Part shown: in pieces, positions 36,901 to 47,802 of the stretch | How positions within the stretch are numbered: the first letter of the stretch is position 1 | Layout: each line of letters opens with the position of its first letter | The notes under the pieces: generated by a model | Databases searched by the model: none | What the model was told of the DNA's origin: nothing | The model's input: the letters and a program-made list of their open reading frames with translations, nothing else | Translations under genes and position numbers: made by a program | Assembly: GCA_951812925.1 (NCBI GenBank) | Contig: OX638368.1 | Span: 15,067,187-15,131,186 of the forward strand | Reading direction: 5' to 3' | Length of the DNA: 64,000 bases | Source: Calliopum simillimum | Lineage: Eukaryota; Arthropoda; Insecta; Diptera; Lauxaniidae

Positions 36901-39900
36901 ATCATGAATATTTTGAAAATGTAAACAAAAAATTTGGCCATTAAAATGAGCGTTATCTAATTTTCTATGTAAACATCGTTGCTTATATTGTATTAACTAT
37001 ACATATTTACATAAATCTTATTATACTTAATAAGTAAAAAATGAAAAAAATACCATATACTTTACTGTTTTATTGTGTTTGTACATCATCAAGACTAGAC
37101 GCGAATCTCAGATTTTGCTTTTATTGAATAAAAATGCTTAAGGCCATTAATCAACAACAGCTTATTAATTAACAGACGTTTTGATTAGGCTAGGTAAAAG
37201 GCTAAAAAAAAAACTAGTAACTGTTGGTAGTACCTAAACTCTATTGTTAGTTTTTAATTTCTTTGCAAGACTGTTTGGGTTATTTGAACTTTTGTTTCTA
37301 TTCTGAGCTATATTTTGAGACTGAAAGTACGGTTTTTTTTATTAAATCGTTCTTGAATGCTGATGACACCATTTGGCGTCTAAAAATATAAGTTATTTTT
37401 TTACTATAATAAAAATGTTACCTTTGGCCTGGCCAAACATTAAATACCCTACTCAACTCAGGACTTTTCCATACCTGCCACGCCTCCTTCTCCGCGTTGC
37501 AAACAAGTGAACATACCCTGGGCTTAGGGTATACAAATTTGTAGAATTTGTGTGAATTCCTGCCATACCACCTTAAATAACGTCCATAATATATTTTTAT
37601 TCGGACCAGAATCGATTTTAAATTAAATTGTATTTTTTGTTTTTTTTTTTTGCAGTATATCGTTGCGGCGCCCAATCAAGGTGAAGTTATAGTTGGCATA
37701 TTTGAACCATGGTGCTCAGATTGTAATCAAGCAGTGTTACTACAAGCAGTCGGTATTATTGGCGCTGTAATAATGCCACATAATCTATACTTGCATTCAG
37801 CATTAGTAAAAGTAAGTGTGGAATATTGGAAAAATCAATAGTTTGTACAAATGTTAATAACAAATATTTCCTATGCAGTCACGTGATATCGATCGTCGTC
37901 AGCCAAAAAAAGTTAGCGAAGCAAATTTTTACTTTTTCATTGAAGCAGCAGTAGCGCTTTTTGTTTCGTTTCTTATAAATTTGTTTGTGGTCGCTGTATT
38001 TGCGCATGGTATGTTCGGAAAAACAAACAATGATGTGGTAAGTTTTGTTTATTATAAAATTTTTGCAATATAACATGAAAAAATTTTAATAATTTTTCTT
38101 TTTACACACACGCAGATCAATGAATGCAAAAATCAGTCAATGTATCAAGATGCTGTGAATTCCTTCACCGATAACCAAAATGGTACAGCGCTTATTAATG
38201 CTGATATCTATAAAGGTGGTCTCTTTTTGGGTTGCACTTTTGGCGCTGCAGCCATGTACATCTGGGGTGTTGGTATTTTGGCTGCCGGTCAGAGTTCCAC
38301 AATGACTGGCACATATGCTGGACAGTTCTCAATGGAAGGTTTCTTGAATCTACAATGGGCACGTTGGCGTCGTGTGCTAGTCACACGACTCATTGCTATT
38401 GTGCCTACTTTTTGTTTGGCTTTCTTTACACAAATGCAAGATTTGACAAATATGAATAATATAATAAATACTGTGATGTCACTGCTATTGCCATTTGCTG
38501 TGATTCCAACTGTGGCGTTTAGTTCGTGTGTCGGTTTAATGGGTGAATTTGCAAATGGAGTGTAAGTATAATGAAATTCTAAACACATTTATTACCATAG
38601 ATGAATGTATAATTATAATCTTTGTTTTATTTGCAGTACCAATAAAGTCATCGCAATACTCTTAACAATTTTGGTTATAGGTGTTAATTTGTATTTCGTT
38701 ATTAGTCAAGTTGGGGATTTAAGTATATCGGGCGGAGTTTTAGCGATAGTGTGTAAGTATTATTTGCATTATTTTATTATTTTCAAAATTAAAATTTTAA
38801 TATAATTCCATTTGTTTTGTCTCTTGAAATTCTAGGCATAGTTTCGGTTTTCTATTTAATATTTTGCTTATATCTTGTGATACACATGGCGGCGTTCATG
38901 GGCAACCGTTGGCTATTAAATAGTCGAGTAAGTATTTTGTGTATTATACATATATTTTGTTTACAAAGTAATGTTGACTCAAGTGTCTTAAGTTCATCAA
39001 CTAGAATACAACATTGTATGTGACTTAAATTGTTATCAAGTTGTCTGTCTATCTATTACAAGTTACTCACATTTATGATAAGTTTGCTGCTAAAGTAAAT
39101 AAAACTTCATTTTTTAGAGCGAAAAATAGCCAATTTATCAATACTCAGTAGCATAATAAAATATATTTCATCACTTATACTTAATTGCTTGTATTTAAGT
39201 GCACTTATTTTTGTAGCACCTCATGAGAGCCTTAATTTCTGTGTAAATTTTTTAGCGGTTTCAGTGAATTAATTTTTATCGACAGAAAGCCTTTGTTATC
39301 TTCTACGTGACTTTAAAGGAGCGCACGTTAAACTAGATATTGGCTACCAGTTGAATATGATATTTAAAATTTCAGTTAACATGCAGTTGTTGCTAAGAGC
39401 AGCTGTTTTTTTTTTTTAAGTAAATTTGACATAAATTTAGTCAAATAATATCTGTGGACTTTTTAAAAAAATAACCTAACCCGAGATAAGACAAATTTTC
39501 AGAATTTCCAGTCATAAATATAAAATATGCTACTTTTGTTGCAATCGTTTTATGTTTTTTAGTTCCAGAGATTTAAGTGTCCCATAATACGCGCAAGATT
39601 TGAACTTGCCAATCAAAAAAAGAAATTATTTGGATACCTGACAGTTTGGTGTATATCAACGATATTCTGCCACTTTATTGAGAAGCAGTTAATCAGTTTT
39701 TAGCGCTCCTGAAAAGTTCCCAATTTCAAGTTAGGTTGTTTTGTCAAAATGCCAAGATACTTATTTATATTAAAAATTCAGAAAATCATTTAATTTCAGA
39801 TATCAAAATGCATATTAGAACAGGCATTTCGTTGCTTGAATTCTTATTTAACGAAGTGGCGTTTACAAATAATAATTCAAGCGACGATTTGGCAGTTTTA

Positions 39901-41360
39901 CCTTGAAAGTTTTCTTATATTTTTAAAAATGAGTTTCATAGATTTCGTTGTGCTCTTTCCAAATTTCAACTTTGCTACCACATATCTCGTCTGCTCGCGT
40001 CGCCAATTTAGAAAAATTTCGCTAACGGTAACTTTTAGAGAAAAATATTTGTGGACAATATAATAGCATATAAAAATGCCTTTAAAAATGGTTTCGGAAT
40101 TGTTTTCGTACGATTTATAGCTTAGGAGATATCCGAATTCAAATGTGGAAAAAATTGTGCGTGGCACTTATGTGAATGATGTGTTGAGCTTTAAATTGCG
40201 ATAACTCTTGAACGATGAGTCACACGTTAAAAGTAAAAATACTCAATACGAAATTGCTTGTTCTACAAATTATATATAGTTTGTTTTCCGTTCGACTTAT
40301 AGTTAAGGAGATATCTTTCGACAAACCTAAAATTTAGAAACAGTTTTTGCAAAATATCTCTGAAACGGTTTGACCTAGAAAAAAATGCAATTTGTAGAAC
40401 ATGCAATTCTCTATTATGGTCTCTAAGAATATTTTTTTCGTCCGGTAAGTCGTTTTTCCTTTTTTGGACCAAACAACTTAGTCGGCGTTGGAAACGACTA
40501 CAGTAACAAAAGGAATAGAAAAAGAAAAAAATAAGAGATATGTGGCGTATGAGTGTTCATAAACATATGTTGACCTTCATGTCACGATATCTCATGAACG
40601 GTAAGTCGGACGAATAAAGTGTACTTATGGAAAATTTTATAAGCTTTATTGTCGCACAAAATTTTTCTCTAAAAGTAAGCGATAGCGAGATATATGCAAA
40701 AAACTGATTTTAAGCGCCAATGGCGGTGCAAGCGGACAAGGTACGGAGTGGCAAAAATGAAATTCGGAAAGTACATAGTACTTATTTGGATATTTTTTTT
40801 TGGAGCTTTTTTCTAAATAAATAAAAAATCGCCCAATATTTACTTCTTTTGAAATTCTTTATAATTGTAAAGCTTTATTAATAAAAATTTGTTCTTTTAC
40901 AGTGGGTGCAGAAATATGTATTACCACCTAACAATAGCTTTTCGATAAAGAATACGAATTCCACCTATGCAAGGTAAGTTTAACATGCCAAATGCATTTT
41001 TTATTTTATTTTTAACTTAATTATATAAAATATTTATTTTATTATTATAACAAAAACACACAAAACCTACAAAACAAAGGCATTACACGCATTTTATTTA
41101 TTATTCATAAAACAAAGAAAACCAAATACATATCTTTGAAGAAAACTTTTCTTGCTTTAATTTGAAAATCTACTCCTTTCGCAGAACTCTTTCCTTTTAT
41201 TTTTCTACGCTTAAACGCTTAAAACGCTTAACTAACTAAACTATTAATAAAAAGACAAACCAGAATCCAAACATCAAAATTCTTTTACTTTTATTTTAAC
41301 AGTGGTGTACTAGAAATAACAACAACTCCTAACACTATATCGGAAAAGGTTCCCTACTAA
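27964..41360 (+). CDS. Mvl: Malvolio, NRAMP divalent metal transporter
   Basis: Coding exons 27964-28173, 28268-28452, 28568-28732, 28800-28938, 37656-37811, 37879-38037, 38116-38561, 38637-38752, 38836-38927, 40903-40973 and 41303-41360. All joins are GT-AG and in phase; product 598 aa, the normal NRAMP size. The start lies in a good context (GCAGCATGG) ten bases into its exon. Family role: proton-coupled uptake of Mn2+/Fe2+ at plasma and endosomal membranes; in Drosophila needed for metal homeostasis and sugar taste. Seen: hydrophilic N terminus (1-75); TM1 metal motif DPGN at 94-97; TM6 motif MPH at 273-275; transport signature [14 protein letters not shown] at 396-409; about a dozen hydrophobic segments; N-glycosylation sites NQS 344 and NGT 360 in the large external loop. 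The TM3-TM4 region is unbroken ([16 protein letters not shown]). The spliced C terminus ends SEKVPY. The introns at 28939-37655 and 38928-40902 carry palindromic elements. No coding damage. Confidence 0.96.
29036..29756. mobile_element. TA-flanked MITE with 35-bp perfect ends
   Basis: Both ends read TCGATACCTTAGAGCGCTAT and continue identically through AGTCCTATCTCCA, flanked by TA (29034-29035, 29757-29758). A third partial copy of the end (GAGCGCTACTGTCCTATCTC) is internal at about 29217. 721 bp, no transposase. Confidence 0.9.
31510..33712. mobile_element. Half copy of the GACTGATTCC palindrome
   Basis: From about 31510 (ACTAATAAAAGTCCCGA) to 33712 it follows the right arm of the 23764-25673 element, ending GAATTGAAATGGAATCAGTC. 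The left arm is lost. It is interrupted by the 32227-33567 element. Confidence 0.85.
32227..33567. mobile_element. 1.34 kb palindromic element, TAGTACAGTCATTTGG family
   Basis: Ends TAATACAGTCATTTGG (left) and, inverted, TAGTACAATCATTCGG (right), flanked by TTG (32224-32226, 33568-33570). The empty site is deduced from the uninterrupted relative near 23890. Arms of about 660 bp meet near 32910. Contains the shared module in both arms (32594-32617 and 33160-33185). No coding potential. Confidence 0.85.
33780..34130 (+). repeat. Two-copy tandem duplication of about 185 bp
   Basis: GAGAAAAT...GGGGATTTTTGT...GCTTTCAAGCA occurs twice in direct order (copies near 33783 and 33970), strongly diverged in the middle. 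Confidence 0.55.
35625..36062. repeat. Palindrome of about 440 bp
   Basis: AAAACTATGCAATATT at 35640 pairs with CAATATTGCATAGTTTTAGG at 36031, and CTTAAAGAGCTCCGCATT at 35793 pairs with AATGCGGAGCTCTTAAAGAT at 35914. The arms meet near 35865. Family not known. Confidence 0.7.
37405..37545 (+). repeat. Internally deleted ACTAGTAAGGGT repeat
   Basis: GGCCTGGCCAAACATTAAAT is joined directly to the 3' module CCACGCCTCCTTCTCCGCGT and CCTGGGCTTAGGGTATA, so the middle is deleted. Confidence 0.7.
39452..39756. mobile_element. MITE with CTGTGGACTTT ends (copy 1)
   Basis: Matches the copy at 63229-63607 over both ends and the interior (GATTTAAGTGTCCCATAAT, AGTTAATCAGTTTTTAG). Decayed. Confidence 0.75.
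39880..40800. repeat. Degenerate palindrome related to the TAGTACAGTC family
   Basis: Left arm GATTTGGCAGTTTTACCTTG and the right arm near 40700-40790 (CAATGGCGGTGCAAGCGG) are inverted copies. The module GATAACTCTTGAACGATGAG is at 40199. It lies in the last long Mvl intron, about 100 bp before the exon at 40903. Confidence 0.7.
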
Positions 41361-42002
41361 TATTTAATGCTATTAAGATATTATCAATATGTTTTCCTAC
41401 TTTAACCTTACACGTACGTTGTTACTTTGAGTAGCAATTCAGCGCGTAACTAAAAGTCTTAAGATGTATATGTATGTTAATTTTTACTAAAAAATATTAC
41501 ATATATATTCTGTTTTTACATACTGTAATTGTTATTACTACTTAACAACTTACGCATAAATAGTAAAATGTTATACTAATCGCCTTTTAAATAACACCCT
41601 GTAAATATGCACAGCATTATGAACTTTAAAGCGTGCTACAGTAATAAACACTTTGTAATTATACTTGTATTATTATTGTAATTATTACACTTATGTATGA
41701 TACTCTACACGCTTGGCGGTAAATTAAACACAGCATTTCCTTGCATTTTACCTCGAAGATTTTAATCTTAAGTAAAATAGTTTTGTAGTGGGTATACGTA
41801 CATATATATTTTTATAAAATCAACAATTTCGCATACTCTACATACTATTCCGAAGGCCCTTTATATAAAAGGGCATGTACATTTTGTTATATAATATATA
41901 AATATACGTACTTTATTACATGTATAGTCTAAATCCATAATGTAAATTTGCGCATCTATTTAAATATATTATCTATTTACCTATTATTAAAGCGAAAATA
42001 AA
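41361..42002 (+). terminator. Mvl: Malvolio 3' UTR with candidate poly(A) signals
   Basis: AATAAA at 41643-41648 and 41997-42002, 283 and 637 bp after the stop codon (41358-41360). The second is preceded by a very AT-rich UTR. I saw no iron-responsive-element hairpin of the kind found in vertebrate DMT1. Confidence 0.55.
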
Positions 42003-42293
42003 AACTATATATTTGCAAGTTCTAAGTTTGTTTAATTGAAATGAAGTTAGTAAAATTAATTAATTAAAATTAAGCAAAAAAACTTTAAAAAACCAATAAT
42101 TCACAGAAAAGATATATTGCTGAATTTTTCCATAAAAGGGATATTCAAATTTTAACAAATTATTCTTTAAAATAACACGATTTTTTTCTAAATAGTTTTT
42201 CGAATCTTAACAGATGAAAGAGGTTTTCCATTTAGATTTATGTAGTTTTGTTAAATATCTGTCACAATACATTAGCAAAACTTCGGCTGGGTA

Positions 42294-42586
42294 TTGTTTT
42301 GCCGCATACGACAATTGTATACTTTTGGAAAAGGACTACTGAATAACTCTGATCTGGAAAGAAATAGGACAAGTTGGTTAAAAAAAAGAGCGTACTTGGA
42401 AGTATAAAGCTGCATACCTAGTTTACGGCATCGGACTTTTAAGTTTTTCAACTTGGCAAAAGAACACTCAGAACTGAAATGAAACGGGACAAAGTGGAAA
42501 AACGAATTCGGACAGAGCGTACACGGAAGTATAAAGTTGAATCCCCAATTTGAAAAAACGTTTTTTTGGCGTTTACGGCAAAACAA
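42294..42586. mobile_element. TA-flanked MITE, TTGTTTTGCCG ends
   Basis: Inverted ends TTGTTTTGCCGCATACG and TTGTTTTGCCGTAAACG, flanked by TA (42292-42293, 42587-42588). The interior has a 127-bp-offset direct repeat with GGAAGTATAAAG at both positions. Confidence 0.8.
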
Positions 42587-43284
42587 TACTTAGCTTATTA
42601 CGCATAACTGGATGATTTAAATTTCTACTTTTAACAGTTCACATCTTATGGCGTAAATTAATTATATGTAAATAACATGTATAATAATAAAATTAAAAAT
42701 TTAAAATTTTGTATATTTCATAAAAGAATATTATAAATTCTGGACAATATTAAATCTAGCATGAACGAATCGGCCCTTAATGCTCAAATTCAAGAATGAA
42801 GAAGTGATGGCGCAACCATGAAGACAAGAAATTTATAAGGAATTCTACTCAAACAATACTTATACCACAATACTAGTTATAATTTATTTATTTATTTTAC
42901 AAGAAAATGTATGGTTAAACACTTATTCACAACAGAAAAGAAACACTAGTTACTAGGACCTACGGCTCAAGTTCTAAACCCCTTAAAAAACAACAATTAA
43001 AAATATATAGTTTCTTAAGGGTTAAATAACATAAAAATAACATAAATGTAAGTTAGGTTTGTAGTAATAAGTTGTTTGGTTATCATGAATCAATGTTTCT
43101 GGGGAGTTTTTCTCAGATTGCCTTGCATTCTCTATTGTAGTTTGAGAAAATAGAATAGTTTTCGAAGTTATAGAAGATGACGCGATTTCATAAATATAAA
43201 AAAATACGTAAAAAGCAAGAGTGTGTGCGTAAAACAAAAGTGACCCAATTTTGGCTCGCCTAGAAACACCACAATGTTTAAGTA

Positions 43285-43725
43285 TTTTGCAAATTTCTCG
43301 GATCCTCCCATATTAGCAAATGTTTTAAAATGCTATACTGAAAGCGTTTTTCAAGATAATCCAGCTAAATTTCACTCAGACACTAAAAACTATAAATGGA
43401 AGCTCTAAGCAGAAACTAGACGAACTCCGACAAAAGGGCGTGGCACAGTCCATATAAGCAAATGCTATATGTACTGAAAACGTTTTTTTGAGATAATCCA
43501 TCTAAATTTCACTCGGACACTAAGAATAGTAAATGCAAGCTCTGAAAACGTTTTTTGAGATAATCCAACTTAATTTCACTCAGATGCTGAGAACAGTAAG
43601 TGAAAGATCTGAGCAAAAACTATGTGAATTCGGACAAGAGGTCTTGGCACCTCCCGTAAAAGCAAAATTTTCAAAATACTGCAGTGTAGGGTACTAAACA
43701 GGGTAATACCCTTACTAGTTATTAT
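43285..43725 (-). repeat. ACTAGTAAGGGT repeat, minus orientation
   Basis: Reads inward from ACTAGTAAGGGTATTACC at about 43720, with three diverged internal units of about 125 bp (GAAATTTAG...GATTATCT...AAACGTTTTCAG). Confidence 0.75.
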
Positions 43726-44157
43726 TGAAATATTATATTTTGTTTTTTTGCGGAAGTTCCATAAAAAACCACAAAAATACAATATTTTTTTATGATTGTT
43801 GTAGTTGCTTGAAATTTGCAAATTATAAAATATTGTGGTTATTGTAGACGAGCCAAATTTTCTGCGATGACTGTGCTTGGCTCAGTGATTTTGAAAATGT
43901 GGCACACGTGATCAAAAGTACAAATTTCCACGGTATTTCCAACAAAAAGTTAAAGCGTTGCAAAATCATCAAAACGAAATATATAAATTTTACAAGCGTT
44001 AATATTATAAATGTGTTTAAATTAAAAAAAGTAAATAATGAATTAAATAAAAAAAGAAAAAATATACCTTTTGAACGCTTACTTCTCATATCTGTAAGGC
44101 CACTCGAAAAAAACTAACTCAAAATAAATTTTTATCTATGAAAATGAATTTATTGCT

Positions 44158-44400
44158 TATCAAAATATACCACATAAGCATTAAAAGTCCACTTTCATGC
44201 GCACAAACCAATTTGAAAGGTATTTTTGCCACAATCATGGTGATACCTCTTTTGAAATCAATGCTAAACTCTGCGTAAACTGTCAATTCAATTAAATTTT
44301 TTCTACTCCTCCGCCGATATATGGCCCGAGCTGGCGTTATCGTGATTCAATGGGTCGGTCTTGCATTGTTTTTTTGCAAGTGATCGAAAACTTCTGGCAA
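44158..44400 (-). pseudogene. Mariner transposase remnant
   Basis: The minus strand reads HDNASSGHISAEE (compare the HDNASSH block), then after a deletion EVSP-LWQKYLSNWFVRM and CGIF. This matches the mariner C terminus (W-K-x4-NWF-x-RM...GEYF). Frameshifts and stops throughout. Confidence 0.65.
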
Positions 44401-44720
44401 AAAAATGGTTGTATAGTATACTATATAACAGAATTAACCGTTTCCATATGCAAGATTAGTCCGGAAAAAAGCTACTATTTACTTCGATAACGAAGAACTT
44501 GATTTGGATCTAGCTCATACGCATATATCCAAGACTAGTTAGTCTTAATTGAATTTAAACAAGAAAGGTTTTCTATAAAGAAAAAAAAATAAAAAATAGG
44601 TTCTTAAATAAAATGCCAAAAGAGGCTGCCTTATAGTGATGTAATTTCTTTTTTGTTTTTTTAGCGACAACTGTTTGTATATGAGTATTCGATTGGACCA
44701 AAAAAAACTTTTACTTTTTA

Positions 44721-44944
44721 CAACTAGACATCTACATATATTGATGTTTTGAGTTAAGTATACAGAAAAATGAAGAAAAAACGGCTTTATGCCCCAGTCT
44801 AGTCCGTTTTTTGAAATGTTGTCCCCATCCAATTTTATATAAAGAATAAAAAGTAGAAAACTGCAAAATCCCATACAAAAAACGAATTTCAAAAAACTTA
44901 AAACGCTTTTTTCTCAAAACATGAAAAATGTAGATGTCTAGTTG
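44721..44944. mobile_element. TA-flanked 224-bp MITE
   Basis: Inverted ends CAACTAGACATCTACAT, flanked by TA (44719-44720, 44945-44946). ATGTTTTGAG recurs just inside both ends. Confidence 0.85.
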
Positions 44945-44999
44945 TAGTTTTAATCCGACGATTTATTTTTAAAAGATAACGAATCGTCACTGGGCTTTT

Positions 45000-45330
45000 A
45001 AAAGCTTGAAGAAGATCCCAAAATTTTATTCAGCGATCAGTCCCATTACTTTCTTAATGACTACGTCAATAGGCATAATTGCCCAAAATGGTTCATTAGC
45101 TGACATTACATTCAGGAAAAACGACGGTTTACGGGCTGGTAGTTCACATCTCTTCAAAAATGAGACCGGACAAGGTAGCTCTAGAAACCATGGCTTTATT
45201 GCGAGAATAATGCGAGTAACAGTTATTTGATGCTTTAGACTGATGAATTGGCCGCCTAGATCATGGATTAGCGTACTTCCTTAGGCGCTGCAAAGCGGCT
45301 TCAATTAGAGAAACTAAAAGCCAACTGTCA
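45000..45330 (+). pseudogene. Tc1-like transposase fragment
   Basis: LEEDPKILFSDQSHYFLNDY and VNRHNCPKWF near 45006-45108 match the first-aspartate block of the SDEAHF-LNGYVNKQN transposases. NWPPRS at about 45249 matches their WPPRS-DLTPLDYFLWG block. The part between is deleted or scrambled. Broken by stops and frameshifts. Confidence 0.7.
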
Positions 45331-45747
45331 TTATACAGAATGGATAGCCGCAGCTTCGGAAAACCATTAAAAAAATAAATGTAAAGAGTGGTTATCTTGA
45401 TCATTAGATTACTCAAGAAAATTGGATTTTTTTTTTCATTTTTGAAAAATTCCCATTAACTCGATTTTGAATTTGTAAAAGCTCTTTTTTAGTTTTTTGC
45501 TAAATTGTCTCTACGAATTTTTTTGGCAAATTAATATAAAAAAAATTAAAAAAAGAAAATTGTTTTGTTGGCCCAGTCGAATAAGTATGACTGTTGAGTG
45601 AATCTGAGTGAAAACAAATAACTAATGAATATGTATATCTGTTACTTACTTTAGTAATATGTACCAACGTTTGAATTTACGAAATTTTGTGTACTATATC
45701 TTATTTTTCATCAAAATCATTAAATAATCTTACGACTTGTTTTATTT

Positions 45748-46398
45748 AGATAACACTGCACATCCGCGCGATATTAAGCAAAACTGTTTTTTCTGTAAGA
45801 TTTCGATAGGAGACGTCTCATTCTCTTCAGAAATTTACGCTGAGGTTAAATTCGAAAACATTTTTAAAATCCCTTTGACAGATTTTTTTTTAGTAATTTT
45901 TTCAGTACAAAATTTTTGTCCATTGTTTTTTAAAGACCAAATTCTTGAAAACAAAGGCCATAAAGAAAACTGTGAACCGCAAGTTTTATTTTGGAGCCTT
46001 TTCCCCATCAATTGATACCAAGAACATAAAAATGTAACGACAAGAGTAAAAGCTAAAATACAAAGAATCTTTCAAGGTATACGTGTGAATTTTTCAAGAC
46101 GCTTAAAATTTTTTAAAAAAATGTTCTGAAAAAATTCACTTTGTATTCCTTGGAGGATTCTTAGCGTTTTATGTTTTATAAACTTTTTTTCGCCTTCATA
46201 GATTTTAGTGTGTGAATTATGTTCTTGGCATCAGAGCTTTGTTTTCAAGAGTTTGGTCTTTAAAAAAGTGCCCAAAAATTTTGCACTGAAAAATTATTTA
46301 AAAAATCTTTCGCATTTGAAATCTGAAGAAAATGTGACAATTCCCATCAAAATCCTATAGAAAACGAATTTCGCGCTGACGTGCCACGTGTCTCATTA
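45748..46398. repeat. 650-bp imperfect palindrome
   Basis: TTTAAAGACCAAATTCTTGA (45930) pairs with TCAAGAGTTTGGTCTTTAAA (46247). The arms run from about 45755 to 46398 and meet near 46112. Roughly 75-80 percent arm identity. It ends 30 bp before the DD37E element. Confidence 0.8.
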
Positions 46399-46620
46399 TT
46401 GGTGTATTAATTAAGTTCACATACTTAGGACTGGTCCAGAAAAATTTGATACTTATGTTTCTTAAGATTATGATTTACCTGATAATCGTGAAGGTCGAAA
46501 TATGGGTGCTAGTTTTTCTATGTAACGTAACGATTAAAAACCTAAGTATATAACACTTGGTGATAGCGCTTTAAATAGAAATGATGTCTAGCAATCAATA
46601 CATATGTAGTTCGAAAACTG

Positions 46621-46750
46621 GGGTTGAATCGCCGCATCAGTGAACGTACATCTCGTGACGTAAAATCACGTATTTCGTAATGTGAAATATATGCAAGATA
46701 CATAATACTACGTCACGAGTAGTAAGTTCACTGATGCGGCGATTCGATCC
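46621..46750. mobile_element. 130-bp palindromic MITE (copy 1)
   Basis: GAATCGCCGCATCAGTGAAC at the left and its exact inverse at the right, followed by CTCGTGACGTA in both arms. It lies between the left terminal repeat and the transposase of the DD37E element. Confidence 0.85.
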
Positions 46751-46804
46751 TTGATTTTGTTCACTTTCTTCAAAAAACTGGATTTAATATTTTTAGTTGT
46801 AGCT

Positions 46805-47640
46805 CAAAAAAACAGGTGCATCAAAAAGCACCGTCCAAAGAGTTATTGTGAATCATGGAAAGGCTCTACTTATCGTACGAAAAATTATCTCAAATAAAAA
46901 ACCTAGCTTAGACGTGCAGTTGGTCAAAAAAGCGAAGTAACTCTTTGAGCAGAATTCTGACACTTCAATGCAGGATACTGCTGTAATTGCAGGTACCTCG
47001 AAATCTACTATACAAAGACTAAAAAAGAAACGTAAGCTGAAGACATACAGATTGCAAAAAGTACCATATCTTACTGATGAAAAGCAGCTGGAGGCTTTAA
47101 AGGAAGCCCGAAAGTTATATAAAGGTTTCCTGACTAAATTTTACTGTAGCGAAATGGACGATGAAACACACGTTGATGCAGATTTCAAACATTTACCGGG
47201 ACGCGAATGTTCCACCTGTGCAGATGAGAGGCAGATGCAGAGCAAAATTAGAACACAGAAAATCACAAAATTTCCCTAACATTACATGGTCTGCCAGGCC
47301 ATATCCACCTGCATTCTGAGAAGCAGTTTTTTTGTAACACCGGGCACAAGAAATTCGAAAATTTTTATTGACTAGTGTATTGAAAAACGTTTTTTGAAAT
47401 TTATTCCAGGATACGAAGGTACTGTTATATTCTGACCTGATTTAGCCACCTCTCATTATTCTTAAGACACCATAGAGTGGTACAAGAGCAAAAATTAACA
47501 TTTTGTTCCAATGTGGCGAATCCACTAACTACTCAGAGCTTCGACCTTTTGAGAGATATTGAGCTTTAATGAAATTGGATCTTCGAAGGAGTAATAATGC
47601 TGCAAAAAAAAAAAAACACAAGATTTCAGGAATAAGTGGA
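46805..47640 (+). pseudogene. DD37E transposase pseudogene
   Basis: KTGASKSTVQRVIVNHGK, then GTSKSTIQRLKKKRKLKTY, LTDEKQLEALKEARKLY, MDDETHVDADFKHLPGRE, VTPGT, PDLATSHYS and, after a frameshift, ELRPFERY. The last D and E are 37 residues apart. At least five stops and two or more frameshifts. Matches the ITmD37E group known from flies and mosquitoes. Confidence 0.85.
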
Positions 47641-47802
47641 GAAGTACGTACGGTACCTGCGTTACAGAATTTGTTAATAGTTAATAGTTCTAAGGTTATT
47701 TATATATACTGATCATACTACTCATTAATAAAAAAAAAAAAAAAATCATTACGTATTTTTTATTGATGAAAAACAAAGTATCAAATTTTTCTCGACCAGT
47801 CC

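Larger units (their letters stand above)
28939..37655 (+). other. Mvl: Malvolio intron of 8.7 kb
   Basis: GTAAGT donor, poly-T plus TGCAG acceptor. Holds a TA-flanked MITE (29036-29756), a half palindrome with another palindrome inserted (31510-33712), a tandem duplication (33780-34130), a palindrome (35625-36062) and a repeat fragment (37405-37545). I identify nothing in about 29760-31500, 34130-35600 or 36070-37400. A TAGCTGTTGCCCCGTGCG motif at 35269 resembles a common arthropod repeat end. Confidence 0.85.
46428..47802 (+). mobile_element. Tc1/mariner DD37E element with intact ends
   Basis: 27-bp inverted ends, GGACTGGTCCAGAAAAATTT at 46428 and GGACTGGTCGAGAAAAATTT inverted to 47802, 26 of 27 bases matching. 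TA or TTA lies at each flank. 1375 bp, with a 130-bp MITE nested near the left end. Confidence 0.9.

Noticed and set aside
43823..44117. Opposed open frames of 72-88 aa
   Set aside because: AT-rich DNA without domain similarity; they fall between a repeat and a mariner relic.
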